In this document: positions 1 to 9,245 of the stretch, piece after piece
Layout of the letters: each line of letters opens with the position of its first letter
Position numbering within the stretch: position 1 is the stretch's first letter
NCBI GenBank assembly: GCA_036742455.1
Contig: DAINQU010000001.1
Location: 1-64,000, forward strand
DNA from: CAIKZZ01 sp036742455
GTDB taxonomy: Bacteria > Pseudomonadota > Gammaproteobacteria > Steroidobacterales > Steroidobacteraceae
Direction: 5' to 3'
Length of the DNA stretch: 64,000 nucleotides
Notes under the pieces: generated by a model
The model's input: the letters and a program-made list of their open reading frames with translations, nothing else
Database searches by the model: none
What the model was told of the DNA's origin: nothing
Position numbers and translations under genes: made by a program

Positions 1-879
1 GTTCTGCACCTGCTCGCGCATTTGTTCGATCAGGACCTTCATATCGACCGCCGCTCGGGTCGTTTCGGCGTCCTGCGACTTGGACGATAGCGTGTTTGCC
101 TCTCGGTTGAACTCCTGCATGAGGAAGTCCAATCGACGCCCCGCCGGCTCTTTCGCGGTCAACGCTTTGCCGACCTCTGCGATGTGACTCGTCAGGCGAT
201 CCAGCTCCTCGTCGACGTCCATTTTGGACAGCGCTAGGGAAAGTTCTTGCTCCAGGCGCTCGCGGTTCGGCTCAGTCGGCAGGGTCAGGGTAGCCAGTCG
301 CTCCTCCAGGCGCGTCCGTATGCGCAGCCGCACCTCCGGCAAGCGCGCCCGGACGGTCTCGACGAGGTTGCCGATTTGGCCGGCCCGCGATTCGAGCATT
401 CCGGTCATCCGTTCCCCCTCGCTGGCGCGCGCAGCATCCAGCCCTTCAAGCGCAGCATTCAGACCTGTCAACGCGGCGGCTTGGAGGCCCGCAAGGTCTG
501 TCTGTGCGCTGTCCGCAAGGACCCCAGGCCAGCGCAGCAAATCCAGCGGTGTCGGTGGTGTTAACGAGCCCCCATGGGCGGTGGCACGCTCCGTCACCGC
601 ATGGGTGCGAGCGATCAGCGCATCCAGCAGTGCTTCGTTGACGTCGAGTTGAGCGCGTCGAGTGGCCGGTGCGCGCCATTGCAAGTTGGCGTCAACCTTG
701 CCTCGCCGTACGGCCGCTTGAATCGCCGCACGGATGTCACCCTCAGCGCCGCGCAATTCCTCCGGTACCCGCAGCGCAACCTCCAAATATCGATGGTTGA
801 CGCTTCGGACTTCCCAGATCAGCGTTCCAAAGTCGCCGGTCTGCTCGCGTCGGGCGAAGCCCGTCATACTGCGTATCAT
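1..879 (-). CDS. yicC: YicC family endoribonuclease, 3' end cut by window edge
   Basis: The product reads MIRSMTGFARRE at the N-terminus and MKVLIEQMREQVQN at the left edge. Both match the YicC/YloC family, whose members are about 290 residues long, so only the last one or two codons and the stop are missing. The family is linked to stationary-phase survival, and E. coli YicC has been reported as an endoribonuclease acting on small RNA. The start ATG (879-877) is confirmed by the conserved MIRSMTGF opening. The gene is divergent from the PP2C gene on its right. Function comes from family knowledge; identity is clear from sequence. Confidence 0.93.
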   Translation of the reverse strand, partial: MIRSMTGFARREQTGDFGTLIWEVRSVNHRYLEVALRVPEELRGAEGDIRAAIQAAVRRGKVDANLQWRAPATRRAQLDVNEALLDALIARTHAVTERATAHGGSLTPPTPLDLLRWPGVLADSAQTDLAGLQAAALTGLNAALEGLDAARASEGERMTGMLESRAGQIGNLVETVRARLPEVRLRIRTRLEERLATLTLPTEPNRERLEQELSLALSKMDVDEELDRLTSHIAEVGKALTAKEPAGRRLDFLMQEFNREANTLSSKSQDAETTRAAVDMKVLIEQMREQVQN

Positions 880-952
880 GGGGTTACCGTGCTATAGACT
901 GAGTGGCGGCACTGTAGCAGCCCGGCGATCCCGCCGGGTTAGGGAAGACCGA

Positions 953-1693
953 TTGCGAAGCGAACATGCGTATTTCAGTTTGATCGGTGACCGCGAGGAA
1001 AATCAGGACCGTGCGCGCGTCTTGGTCGCCGATGGCGTCTCCTGCCTCATCGTCATTGATGGGATGGGGGGGCACGTAGGCGGAGCGCTTGCGGCTGCCG
1101 CCGCCGTCGATTCCTTTTCGGACTCTTTCCTTCAGGAGCGACAACCGCTGGTCGATCCCCTCGGATTCCTGCACTTGGCCATCGGCCGTGCGCACGCAGC
1201 GGTGGTCGACATTGGTCGTGCGTTGCCGGTCGCCGAGCGGCCGCGGGCCACGTGCGCGATCTGTCTCGTGCAGCGAGGCGCTGCGTATTGGGCGCATGTG
1301 GGCGATACGCGTGTTTATCATTTGCGTGACGGCCAAGTTCTGGGTCGAACGCGGGATCACAGTCACGTCGAAGACTTGGTGCGCAATGGCCGGATTACGT
1401 CGGCGCAGGCACGGCAACATCGACTGCGGAATTTTGTGGAATTCAGCTTGGGCGGAACACCGGAATTAACCGAGATGACGATCGGCCGTCGGCGTCCGCT
1501 GCAGGCGGGTGATATTGTGTTGGCCTGCACAGACGGTGTCTGGGGCGGGTTTGACGATGACGCTATCGGCAGTCCTTTCAAACCCGATGTCCCGGTCGGC
1601 GACGCGCTGAAATGGCTCTGCCACTCGGCAGTGACGGCGGCGGCACCCTACAGCGACAATGCGACCGCTGCTGCCATGCAGTGGCTAGATTGA
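953..1693 (+). CDS. PP2C-type serine/threonine protein phosphatase
   Basis: A 246-residue PPM/PP2C phosphatase (Stp1-like), predicted to be cytosolic and to dephosphorylate Ser/Thr-phosphoproteins with Mn/Mg. Family motifs are in order: DREENQD near the N-terminus, DGMGGHVGG (metal-binding Asp), [13 protein letters not shown] [19 protein letters not shown], and a C-terminal DNATA in place of the usual DNIT. I chose a TTG start at 953 because AGGGAAG lies 5 bases upstream and it gives the usual length. A longer reading frame from ATG 878 would overlap the yicC start. Such phosphatases often sit beside a Hanks-type kinase; none is visible here. It directly precedes rph. Confidence 0.82.
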   Translation: MRSEHAYFSLIGDREENQDRARVLVADGVSCLIVIDGMGGHVGGALAAAAAVDSFSDSFLQERQPLVDPLGFLHLAIGRAHAAVVDIGRALPVAERPRATCAICLVQRGAAYWAHVGDTRVYHLRDGQVLGRTRDHSHVEDLVRNGRITSAQARQHRLRNFVEFSLGGTPELTEMTIGRRRPLQAGDIVLACTDGVWGGFDDDAIGSPFKPDVPVGDALKWLCHSAVTAAAPYSDNATAAAMQWLD

Positions 1694-1716
1694 ACCGAGA
1701 CCTCCGAGGAGATTCT

Positions 1717-2445
1717 GTGAGTAATAGACCAAGCGGTCGGGCCCCCGGCCAGCTGCGCCCTATCCGTTTTACGCGTCACTACACCCGCCACGCCGAAGGG
1801 TCGGTCCTGGTTGAATTTGGCGATACCAAAGTGTTGTGCACGGCGACCGTGGAGTCGGGAGTCCCCGGATTCTTGCGCGGTTCGGGTCAGGGATGGATTA
1901 CCGCGGAGTACGGCATGTTGCCGCGCTCTACGCATACCCGCAGCGCACGGGAGGCTGCCAAAGGCAAGCAGAGCGGTCGTACCCAGGAAATCCAGCGGCT
2001 CATCGGTCGCAGCCTTCGGGCCATTGTCGATCTCCGTGCTCTGGGCGAACGCACGATCACCTTCGACTGCGACGTTCTGCAAGCGGATGGCGGTACGCGC
2101 ACCGCATCCATCAGTGGCGCCTACGTGGCGCTGGCCGATGCGATCCGCGCCTTGCGTAAGCGGGGCGACCTCAAAGTGGATCCGTTGCACGGTCAGGTTG
2201 CGGCGGTGTCGGTCGGTATCTGTCGCGGCATTCCCGTGTTGGATCTCGACTATCGCGAGGATTCGGACGCCGAAACCGATATGAATGTCGTGATGAACGA
2301 CGGCGGCGCATTTATCGAGGTGCAGGGTACGGCAGAAGGGCATGCCTTCCGGCGTAATGAACTCGATGCATTGCTCGATCTGGCAAGCGCGGGCATCGCC
2401 GACATATTGGCGATGCAGACGGCGGCTCTGGCGGAAGGGGTCTAG
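1717..2445 (+). CDS. rph: Ribonuclease PH
   Basis: A 242-residue phosphorolytic 3'-5' exoribonuclease that trims tRNA 3' ends, using phosphate and releasing nucleoside diphosphates (E. coli protein 238 residues). Diagnostic blocks are present: [46 protein letters not shown] (phosphate-binding Arg), [20 protein letters not shown] and [21 protein letters not shown]. The GTG start at 1717 follows GAGGA at 1706-1710. The stop is two bases from rdgB, so the two genes are probably co-transcribed, a pairing common in proteobacteria. Confidence 0.96.
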   Translation: MSNRPSGRAPGQLRPIRFTRHYTRHAEGSVLVEFGDTKVLCTATVESGVPGFLRGSGQGWITAEYGMLPRSTHTRSAREAAKGKQSGRTQEIQRLIGRSLRAIVDLRALGERTITFDCDVLQADGGTRTASISGAYVALADAIRALRKRGDLKVDPLHGQVAAVSVGICRGIPVLDLDYREDSDAETDMNVVMNDGGAFIEVQGTAEGHAFRRNELDALLDLASAGIADILAMQTAALAEGV

Positions 2446-2447
2446 CC

Positions 2448-3047
2448 ATGGTTCGACTGCCTCGGTTGGTGGTAGCGACCAGTAACCCGGGTAAGTTGCG
2501 TGAATTCGCCGAGCTGCTGTCGGGGGTGGTCGACGAGGTGTTGCCGCAGTCACGTTTCGGTGTGACGCCGGTCGATGAAACCGAACACACCTTTGTGGGC
2601 AATGCACTCTTGAAGGCCCGACATGCAGCCCGTGTCACCGGCTTGCCCGCACTGGCCGACGATTCGGGCCTGGAGGTGGACGCGCTGGGTGGGGCGCCGG
2701 GTGTCTTTTCAGCGCGCTACGCCGGTGTACACGCGACGGATGAAGCGAATAACGCGGCGCTACTCGCCGCCGTGGCGGCCCTGCCGGATCCATTGACCGC
2801 ACGCTATCGTGCGGTTCTGGTCCTCGTGCGGTCGGCCGACGATCCCGCGCCGATCATTGCAGAAGGTGTCTGGGAGGGCGCCATTGGGCGCATCCGTCAG
2901 GGAGACGGCGGATTTGGATACGACCCGCTGTTTCGGGTCGACGGTGGCACCCGAACCGCCGCAGAACTGCCGGCCGAAGAAAAAAACCGCCGTTCGCACC
3001 GTGCGTTGGCCTTGGCGCGGCTGTTGGCTTTGTTGGGCGAGGGGTAA
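2448..3047 (+). CDS. rdgB: XTP/dITP diphosphatase (RdgB/HAM1)
   Basis: A 199-residue house-cleaning enzyme that hydrolyses dITP, XTP and dXTP to monophosphates so deaminated purines do not enter DNA or RNA. Motifs seen: ATSNPGKLREF at the N-terminus (nucleotide binding), LADDSGLEVDALGGAPGVFSARYAG (catalytic Asp region), GFGYDPLF and a late SHRALAL. Length is normal for the family. The ATG lies 2 bases after the rph stop, and hemW follows 3 bases after its own stop, giving a compact rph-rdgB-hemW operon. Confidence 0.96.
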   Translation: MVRLPRLVVATSNPGKLREFAELLSGVVDEVLPQSRFGVTPVDETEHTFVGNALLKARHAARVTGLPALADDSGLEVDALGGAPGVFSARYAGVHATDEANNAALLAAVAALPDPLTARYRAVLVLVRSADDPAPIIAEGVWEGAIGRIRQGDGGFGYDPLFRVDGGTRTAAELPAEEKNRRSHRALALARLLALLGEG

Positions 3048-3050
3048 CCG

Positions 3051-4196
3051 TTGGTGTCGGCGCCTCCGTTGGGGTTGTACGTGCACGTGCCGTGGTGCGT
3101 GCGCAAGTGCCCGTACTGTGATTTCAACTCGCACGTCCACAAAGGCGACCTCCCGGAGTCACGGTATGTGGATGCCTTGTTGGCGGACCTTGAGAGCGAG
3201 TCGCCGCACGTGGCTGGCCGTACCGTCCAGAGCATATTCATGGGTGGCGGCACCCCGAGCTTGCTCGCTGCAGACACCGTGGCGCAGCTACTGAACGGAA
3301 TACGCGAACGGATCCATGTGGCGCCGGAGGCTGAGATCACGCTCGAAGCCAATCCGGGTACGGTGGAGCGCGGACGCTTCGCCGGCTATCGCGACGCCGG
3401 CGTCAATCGCTTATCGCTTGGGGCGCAAAGTTTCGGCGATCGCCAGTTGGCGCTCTTGGGTCGGATTCACGCCGCGGACGATGTGCCCAAAGCCGTGGCC
3501 GAGATCAATCAGGCGGGGCTGACAAATTTCAACCTCGATCTCATGTACGCGCTACCGGAACAATCTCAGGACGGCGCCCTGTGGGACGTCACGCAGGCCG
3601 TGGCTCTGCAGCCGACCCATCTCTCTCACTACCAATTGACGCTGGAGCCTGGCACCGTTTTCCACTCGCGACCGCCGACGCTGCCCGATGAAGAGCTCGC
3701 CGAGGCCATTGAGTCGAGCACGCACGCAGCACTCCAGGCGGCAGGATACCGCCGATACGAAGTGTCCGCGTGGGCGCGGCCGGGGTCGGAGTGCCGGCAT
3801 AACCTGAATTACTGGCACTACGGCGATTACCTCGGAATTGGCGCGGGGGCGCATGGGAAACGCACCGTCGGCGAGCGTATTGTCCGCACCGAACGCCCGA
3901 AAGGCCCTCGAGATTACTTTGCGGCGATTGAGGGTCGGCGCCCGGCGATGGAGCGGGACATCGGGTTGGACGATCGGCCCTTTGAGTTCTTCCTAAACGC
4001 TCTACGCCTCGTCGATGGCTTTGCCGAAGCCCAGTTCGAGGCGACAACCGGCCTCCCGATTGGGCGGGTCGCACGCCCTATAGAGCTGGCGCAATCCCGC
4101 GGACTGTTGGAGCGCACCCCGGACGGTTGGCGGCCGTCGGCCCGGGGCTTAAGGTTTCTCAACGACTTACAAGAACTCTTCTTGGGCACAAACTGA
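3051..4196 (+). CDS. hemW: Radical SAM haem chaperone HemW
   Basis: A 381-residue radical-SAM protein of the HemN-like group. The cluster motif is CVRKCPYCDF (Cys16, Cys20, Cys23). It lacks the extra Cys right after the motif that true coproporphyrinogen dehydrogenase HemN carries, so this is HemW, a haem-binding chaperone, rather than a haem-synthesis oxidase. GGGTPS, the AE(I)TLEANPGT block and a C-terminal HemN_C domain are also present. The start is either TTG 3051 or GTG 3054; the first aligns with the E. coli MV..PPL opening. Third gene of the rph-rdgB-hemW run. Confidence 0.94.
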   Translation: MVSAPPLGLYVHVPWCVRKCPYCDFNSHVHKGDLPESRYVDALLADLESESPHVAGRTVQSIFMGGGTPSLLAADTVAQLLNGIRERIHVAPEAEITLEANPGTVERGRFAGYRDAGVNRLSLGAQSFGDRQLALLGRIHAADDVPKAVAEINQAGLTNFNLDLMYALPEQSQDGALWDVTQAVALQPTHLSHYQLTLEPGTVFHSRPPTLPDEELAEAIESSTHAALQAAGYRRYEVSAWARPGSECRHNLNYWHYGDYLGIGAGAHGKRTVGERIVRTERPKGPRDYFAAIEGRRPAMERDIGLDDRPFEFFLNALRLVDGFAEAQFEATTGLPIGRVARPIELAQSRGLLERTPDGWRPSARGLRFLNDLQELFLGTN

Positions 4197-4469
4197 CAGG
4201 GCATCAGAATCTGTCTCGAGAACCTCGAAAAGGCTTGACAGGGGCGGAATTATGTTGAGTGTCGCGACCGCGTCGCGAGGAGTTGTGCACACCGCCGACC
4301 GCGAGGGCCAAAAGTGTGGACTAACGGGTCTTTCCTGACGCGTCACCTGAGGTAGTGATATCTATCTATATGAAAAATATAAATAAATTGGGGTGATCAT
4401 TTTTTAACCAAACTGACATCTGCCGCATTTTTGCCGTGTGCAATGCGTGGCTGACGGATTCCATCCACA

Positions 4470-4498
4470 CAGTTATCCACAGGAAATGTGGATAACTG
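4470..4498. promoter_or_regulatory. Inverted pair of perfect DnaA boxes
   Basis: TTATCCACA at 4473-4481 and its reverse complement at 4487-4495 each match the DnaA-box consensus exactly. They are the cores of a perfect 12-bp inverted repeat, with arms CAGTTATCCACA and TGTGGATAACTG separated by GGAAA. A weaker box, CCATCCACA with two mismatches, sits just upstream at 4461-4469. DnaA binding is inferred from the consensus. Confidence 0.72.
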
Positions 4499-4633
4499 AC
4501 ACCGCTTGAGCAGACCGTGGGTTACCGCCCGAAGTTGACAGTCAAAGGGGGCTTTCGGTGCTAAGCGGGCGTCGGAATTGACACTTTCGGGCGTCGAGTC
4601 CGACGTGCCTGCGCCGCGGGCTGGAGATGCATC

Positions 4634-4662
4634 TTGCGTCTCGCCGACGGCCGCTCTATACT
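4634..4662 (+). promoter_or_regulatory. Sigma-70 type promoter of rpmE
   Basis: A -10 hexamer TATACT at 4657-4662 is preceded at exactly 17 bp by TTGCGT (4634-4639). It lies 41 bases upstream of the rpmE start codon. The -10 matches consensus at 5 of 6 positions and the -35 at the key TTG. Confidence 0.6.
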
Positions 4663-4702
4663 TCGCGCCCTTTTTGCGACCCTTTAACTGAGTACGCCTG
4701 CG

Positions 4703-4906
4703 ATGAAAGCCGCGATCCACCCGGACTACAAGAGCATCACCGTCACCTGCAGCTGCGGCAACACGTTTGAGACCGGCTCAACGCTCGGTTCCGACCTGCA
4801 GATTGAAGTTTGCTCGGCCTGCCATCCGTTCTACACGGGCAAGCAGAAGATCGTTGACACCGGCGGTCGCGTTGATCGCTTCCGCAAGAAGTACGCTGCG
4901 CGCTAA
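4703..4906 (+). CDS. rpmE: 50S ribosomal protein L31, zinc (C+) form
   Basis: A 67-residue L31 (E. coli 70). It carries the four zinc cysteines of the C+ paralogue: CSC at residues 16-18 and CSAC at 37-40, followed by the typical HPFYTGKQK and the C-terminal [10 protein letters not shown]. It binds the 50S subunit near the intersubunit bridge. The zinc-free paralogue that is usually Zur-regulated is not in this window. The gene has its own promoter and is followed by a hairpin terminator, so it is probably monocistronic. Confidence 0.97.
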   Translation: MKAAIHPDYKSITVTCSCGNTFETGSTLGSDLQIEVCSACHPFYTGKQKIVDTGGRVDRFRKKYAAR

Positions 4907-4942
4907 TCTTCTTCCGTCGCGACAGCGGCGGCAGTGTGCGTA

Positions 4943-4969
4943 AACGCCCGGTCTATGCCGGGCGTTTTT
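4943..4969 (+). terminator. Rho-independent terminator after rpmE
   Basis: A 9-bp GC-rich stem, AACGCCCGG pairing with CCGGGCGTT, around a TCTATG loop, runs directly into a T tract. It starts 37 bases after the rpmE stop. Confidence 0.88.
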
Positions 4970-5101
4970 CGTTTTCACAGTACTGAAACGTGGCCGAAGC
5001 GCCACCCCTCACCGCACGCTTGGGTGGGCCCTAGGGCGTTGGCCCTCCTTGATTATTGCGCTGCAGCGTGAGACGCTTTCAAGGTTACAAGGGGCTGCGA
5101 A

Positions 5102-6397
5102 ATGGCGACCAGAAAGTTCACGCTGACGGACGAATCCACCGGTAAGTCGAGCAGTTTGGAGGCGCTTTCGCCGAGCGTTGGCCCCGATGTCTTGAACATC
5201 GCCCCACTCGCCAAGGATCACGGCGTTTATACCTTCGATCCGGGCTTCATGTCGACGGCGGCCTGTGAGTCCAAGATCACCTATATCGACGGTGACAAAG
5301 GCGTGCTCTTGTATCGGGGCTACCCCGTTGAGCAACTGGCGGCCAAAAGTTCGTTTCTCGAAGTCTCGTATTTGTTGATCTACGGGGATTTGCCGACTGA
5401 AACCCAGTTGGCTGAATTTACCCGCAGCATTGGTCGTCACACGATGATCAATGAATCGTTGCTGCGCTTCTACAACGGCTTTCATTACGACGCTCACCCG
5501 ATGGCCCAGTTGTCGGCCGTCGTAGCGTCCATGGCGGGCTTCTATCACGACTCGCTGGATATCTATAACCCGCGTCATCGCGAAATATTTGCTCATCGCA
5601 TCATCGCCAAGATGCCGACGATTTCCGCTGCCGCCTACAAGCACATGCTTGGGCAGCCGTTCATCTATCCACGGAATGATCTGGATTACTGCTCCAATTT
5701 GTTGAGCATGTTCTTTGGCGTGCCGTGCGAATCGTTTGAAGTCGATCCCGTTGCGGCGCGTGCGCTGGACCTGTTGCTGATCCTGCACGCCGACCACGAG
5801 CAAAATGCCTCCACGTCGACCGTGCGCTTGGCCGGGAGTACCGGTACGAACCCGTATTCGGCGATCTCCTCCGGGGTCGCCGCGCTGTGGGGCCCTTCAC
5901 ACGGCGGCGCTAACGAGGCCGTTCTGCAGATGCTCGAAGAGATCGGCACCGCGGACGCGATTCCGAAATTCTTGGCGCGGGTGAAGGACAAGCAAGACCA
6001 CACGAAGTTGATGGGTTTCGGTCATCGTGTGTATAAAAATTTCGACCCCCGCGCTCAGATCATTCGAGAAACCTGCCACCAGGTGCTGAACAATCTGGGG
6101 CGCTCGGATAATCCGTTGTTCGAATTGGCGCTGCGATTGGAAGAGATCGCCCTCAAGGACGAGTATTTCGTTGCTCGCAAGCTGTACCCGAACGTCGACT
6201 TCTACTCCGGCATTATCTACAGCGCGATCGGTATTCCCCGGTCAATGTTCACGGTCATGTTCGCGATCGCTCGTACGGCAGGTTGGGTCGCGCACTGGCA
6301 GGAAATGATTGCAGATCCAGCGATGAAGATCGGCCGTCCGCGCCAGCTCTATACCGGCCCGACAGCGCGCGACTACGTCGATATCACGGCACGCTGA
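5102..6397 (+). CDS. gltA: Citrate synthase, type II
   Basis: A 431-residue hexameric-type citrate synthase condensing oxaloacetate and acetyl-CoA in the TCA cycle (E. coli 427). The catalytic triad regions are all present: [10 protein letters not shown] (His about 267), the signature [15 protein letters not shown] (second His) and NVDFYSGI (Asp). The N-terminal beta domain ending in [10 protein letters not shown] fits the type II, NADH-sensitive enzymes of Gram-negative bacteria. GGGGC precedes the ATG. Transcribed alone after the rpmE terminator; the downstream permease begins 16 bases later. Confidence 0.97.
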   Translation: MATRKFTLTDESTGKSSSLEALSPSVGPDVLNIAPLAKDHGVYTFDPGFMSTAACESKITYIDGDKGVLLYRGYPVEQLAAKSSFLEVSYLLIYGDLPTETQLAEFTRSIGRHTMINESLLRFYNGFHYDAHPMAQLSAVVASMAGFYHDSLDIYNPRHREIFAHRIIAKMPTISAAAYKHMLGQPFIYPRNDLDYCSNLLSMFFGVPCESFEVDPVAARALDLLLILHADHEQNASTSTVRLAGSTGTNPYSAISSGVAALWGPSHGGANEAVLQMLEEIGTADAIPKFLARVKDKQDHTKLMGFGHRVYKNFDPRAQIIRETCHQVLNNLGRSDNPLFELALRLEEIALKDEYFVARKLYPNVDFYSGIIYSAIGIPRSMFTVMFAIARTAGWVAHWQEMIADPAMKIGRPRQLYTGPTARDYVDITAR

Positions 6398-6412
6398 GAT
6401 GGGCGCGCGCCC

Positions 6413-7312
6413 GTGACGCGTGGCGCGCGCATCGGATCCTCCCCCCTGCGTAAAGGCAACGTGACGGCGATCGGCATTATGCTGATGGCCGTGGGCGTGT
6501 TCTCCGGCATGGACTGGGGACTGAAGACCTTGTCCACCGAATACCCCGCCATGGAAGTGACGACTCTCCGTGCAGGGGCGTCCTTGCCGTTCATGGTGGG
6601 GTCTGTCGCCTGGATGGGCGCGTGGCGTCAGCTGTCGATCGTCAATCCTTGGATTTACCTGGCGCGCGCCGTGCTCGGCTTGATCATGTTGGCGAGCTTC
6701 ATTTACTCCGTGTCGCTTCAGCCACTGACGGAGTCCTACGCGGAGTTCATGAGCGCGCCATTGATGGTCGCTGTGCTGTCCAGCGTGCTTCTGCGCGAGC
6801 GTATACCGGCGCCGCGTTGGGCCGCGATCTCGGTAGGGTTCGTGGGTGTCCTCATCGCGCTGCAGCCCTCCGCACAGGGCTTCGCGTCGCTGGGCGGGCT
6901 TGCCGCGCTGACGAGTGCCGTCTGTTATGCCGGCGGCGTACTCATGATTCGGGTGCTGAGTCGCACCGACTCGTCGCATGCCTTAGTGCTCTGGTACATG
7001 GTCATTATTTTTATCGCGTCAGCGGGCTTGGCTGCGCCGGGTTGGAAGCCCATTGAGCCGAGTCACTGGACCGTCATCGCCATCGTGGGCGCTACCGGCG
7101 CGCTGGCACAGCACCTGATTACCTCCGCGTTTCGGCGCGCGCCGGCCTCGGTGATTGCCCCGTTTGAATACACCGCCTTGCCCTGGGGTGTCATGATCGA
7201 CTTGTTCTTTTTTCAGAGACTGCCGGCCACCCACGTGTTCGTCGGCGGTGCCATCGTCGTACTCAGCGGGCTGTATCTGGTCTACGACGAGCACCGAACT
7301 GCCCGGCGATAA
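6413..7312 (+). CDS. DMT/EamA family transporter
   Basis: A 299-residue inner-membrane protein with about ten hydrophobic segments in two repeated EamA halves, typical of the drug/metabolite transporter superfamily. The first helix starts at NVTAIGIMLMAVGVF; the second half starts near LGGLAALTSAVCYAGGVLMIRVLS. The substrate cannot be read from sequence; relatives include riboflavin/FAD and amino-acid-metabolite exporters. The GTG start at 6413 is uncertain, with an internal ATG at 6480 as alternative. It lies close behind gltA on the same strand. Confidence 0.82.
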   Translation: MTRGARIGSSPLRKGNVTAIGIMLMAVGVFSGMDWGLKTLSTEYPAMEVTTLRAGASLPFMVGSVAWMGAWRQLSIVNPWIYLARAVLGLIMLASFIYSVSLQPLTESYAEFMSAPLMVAVLSSVLLRERIPAPRWAAISVGFVGVLIALQPSAQGFASLGGLAALTSAVCYAGGVLMIRVLSRTDSSHALVLWYMVIIFIASAGLAAPGWKPIEPSHWTVIAIVGATGALAQHLITSAFRRAPASVIAPFEYTALPWGVMIDLFFFQRLPATHVFVGGAIVVLSGLYLVYDEHRTARR

Positions 7313-7359
7313 CCGCAGCGCGCACCGCCGTGGCATGATCGGCGCGTAGTGGGGGGACC

Positions 7360-9060
7360 ATGAACGCTTCTGATTCATTCATCGCTCTGCGCGATGCCTT
7401 GTTGTCGGCCGGTGCGGATCTCGACGCCGCGCGTAAGGCCTTTCAATGGCAGACTCCCGAGTCCTTCAATTGGGTGAGGGACTACTTCGACCGTATGGCG
7501 GAGGGTAACGAACGTCCCGCGCTGCGAGTGGTCGACGACGGCGGCAGCGATCAAACCTTTACCTTTGCCGAGATGGCGCGGCGCTCTCACCAAGTGGCCA
7601 ATTTTCTGGCTGACCGCGGTGTCGGCCCCGGCGATCGCGTGCTGATCATGCTCGGCAACGTGGTGGCGTTGTGGGAGACCATGTTGGGGGTGATTCGGCT
7701 CGGTGCCGTGATGATCCCTGCGACCACGTTGTTGCAACGCGATGACCTTGCCGATCGCCTCGAGCGCGGAGCCGTGAAAGCCGTGGTGGCCGATGCCGCG
7801 CTCGCGAGCCGGTTCACCGGTTTGCCGGGTGCCCCGGTGCGCATCGCAGTCAGTGGGGTCGTTGACGGTTGGCACACCTATGCGGACAGCGAGCAGGCCG
7901 ACTCGACCTACCACCCGGTGGCCGTGACGCGCCCGGACGACCTCATGTTGCTCTACTTCACGTCCGGCACAACCGCGCGTCCCAAGTTGGTGGCCCATAC
8001 GCAGACCAGTTACCCGGTAGGCCATCTGTCGACGATGTACTGGGTGGGGCTCAAACCGGGAGATATACACCTCAATTTGAGTTCACCGGGATGGGCAAAG
8101 CACGCCTGGTCGTGCTTTTTTGCGCCGTGGAATGCCGGCGCGACCGTCGTTGCGTATCAGTACGACCGCTTCACGGCATGCGGGTTGCTGGATGTGTTGG
8201 TCCGCACCGGTGTCACGACGTTTTGTGCACCGCCCACCGTCTGGAGAATGTTGATCCAAGAGCGCCTATCCGATTGGAAAACGTCCCTACGCGAGTTGGT
8301 GGGTGCGGGGGAGCCGTTGAATCCGGAAGTGATTGAGCGTGTAAAGGCGGCCTGGGGAATTACGCTGCGGGATGGATTCGGCCAAACCGAGACCACGGCC
8401 CAAGTCGGCAACCCACCGGGCGTACCGCTCAAGCCTGGCTCCATGGGTCGACCGCTACCGGGTTACGACGTTGTGCTGCTCAATGCCGACGGTGTCCCGT
8501 CGGACGAAGGGGAGCTGTGTCTGCCGCTGGATCGCCGGCCCGTCGGGCTGATGCGCGGTTATCTCGGCGATTCCGACAAACAGGCGGATGCGATGCGGGG
8601 CGGGTATTACCACACGGGCGACGTGGCCCGGCGTGATGCCGACGGATACATCACCTACGTCGGCCGCTCAGACGATGTCTTTAAATCGTCCGACTACCGA
8701 ATCAGCCCATTCGAACTCGAAAGTCTGCTGATCGAACATCCAGCGGTTGCCGAGGCGGCCGTCGTCCCCAGTCCGGATGCCTTACGGCTGTCCGTGCCCA
8801 AAGCCTTTATCGTGCTCACGGCCGGTTTCCCACCCGACGCCGCCGTTGCCCGTTCTATTTTTGACTACGTTCGCTCGCGCGTGTCGCCCTACAAGCGGGT
8901 CCGCCGAATCGAGTTTGCTGCGCTGCCGAAAACGATCTCCGGAAAAATTCGCCGCGTTGAACTGCGCACCGTCGAGGCCGAGCGCCATGCGCGTGAGAGC
9001 CGGCAGATGCACGAGTATTGGGAAGAGGACTTTCCGGAATGGCGTTCCGGTGGCGCCTGA
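7360..9060 (+). CDS. AMP-dependent acyl-CoA synthetase (ACS/ACSM-like)
   Basis: A 566-residue adenylate-forming enzyme that activates a carboxylic acid to acyl-AMP and then acyl-CoA. The P-loop reads YFTSGTTARPKLVAHT (about residues 203-218), followed by DGFGQTET, the hinge region YYHTGDVARRDADGYITYVGRSDDV, and the C-terminal PKTISGKIRR with the catalytic Lys. The YRISPFELES block resembles medium-chain and acetoacetyl/benzoate-type ligases more than FadD. The substrate is not determinable. The following gene is a crotonase-fold protein, suggesting a small acid-degradation unit. Confidence 0.88.
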   Translation: MNASDSFIALRDALLSAGADLDAARKAFQWQTPESFNWVRDYFDRMAEGNERPALRVVDDGGSDQTFTFAEMARRSHQVANFLADRGVGPGDRVLIMLGNVVALWETMLGVIRLGAVMIPATTLLQRDDLADRLERGAVKAVVADAALASRFTGLPGAPVRIAVSGVVDGWHTYADSEQADSTYHPVAVTRPDDLMLLYFTSGTTARPKLVAHTQTSYPVGHLSTMYWVGLKPGDIHLNLSSPGWAKHAWSCFFAPWNAGATVVAYQYDRFTACGLLDVLVRTGVTTFCAPPTVWRMLIQERLSDWKTSLRELVGAGEPLNPEVIERVKAAWGITLRDGFGQTETTAQVGNPPGVPLKPGSMGRPLPGYDVVLLNADGVPSDEGELCLPLDRRPVGLMRGYLGDSDKQADAMRGGYYHTGDVARRDADGYITYVGRSDDVFKSSDYRISPFELESLLIEHPAVAEAAVVPSPDALRLSVPKAFIVLTAGFPPDAAVARSIFDYVRSRVSPYKRVRRIEFAALPKTISGKIRRVELRTVEAERHARESRQMHEYWEEDFPEWRSGGA

Positions 9061-9245
9061 CGTCGACGCCGTAGGGTTGCTCGACGTGAGCCGATTCGGC
9101 TCGCCAAACGCCGCCATGGGGGCAACTGTTACCATAGGGTTGAAGGCCGTCGAGATCGCCAAATCCGTGTTTCTCCGACGACGGCCGCTCGAACCGCAAC
9201 GGACGGGTCGGGCAATGATTGAGCATCGACGTGGAGCGACTTCGC

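Larger units (their letters stand above)
4197..4702. other. 506-bp gene-free region with AT-rich block and DnaA boxes
   Basis: This is the only stretch over 300 bases without a gene. Nothing in it reads as a credible coding sequence. It holds a strongly AT-rich block at about 4355-4417 in an otherwise GC-rich sequence, a cluster of DnaA-box-like 9-mers (two perfect), and the rpmE promoter near its right end. TTGTGCACA at 4283-4291 is one mismatch from a relaxed DnaA box. This layout resembles a replication origin or a DnaA-titration site. dnaA, dnaN, gidA and parAB are not within the window, so the role is unproven. Confidence 0.5.

Noticed and set aside
4535..4583. Two TTGACA hexamers (4535-4540 and 4578-4583) as extra rpmE promoters
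   Set aside because: Neither has a reasonable -10 at 16-18 bp; the TTGCGT / TATACT pair further down is better.
4397..4720. 107-codon reverse frame across the gene-free region
   Set aside because: Basic low-complexity translation, overlaps the rpmE promoter and start, and has no ribosome site.
9061..9245. Possible gene or RNA between the acyl-CoA synthetase and the crotonase-like gene
   Set aside because: Only short frames and a 7-bp inverted repeat; nothing convincing.
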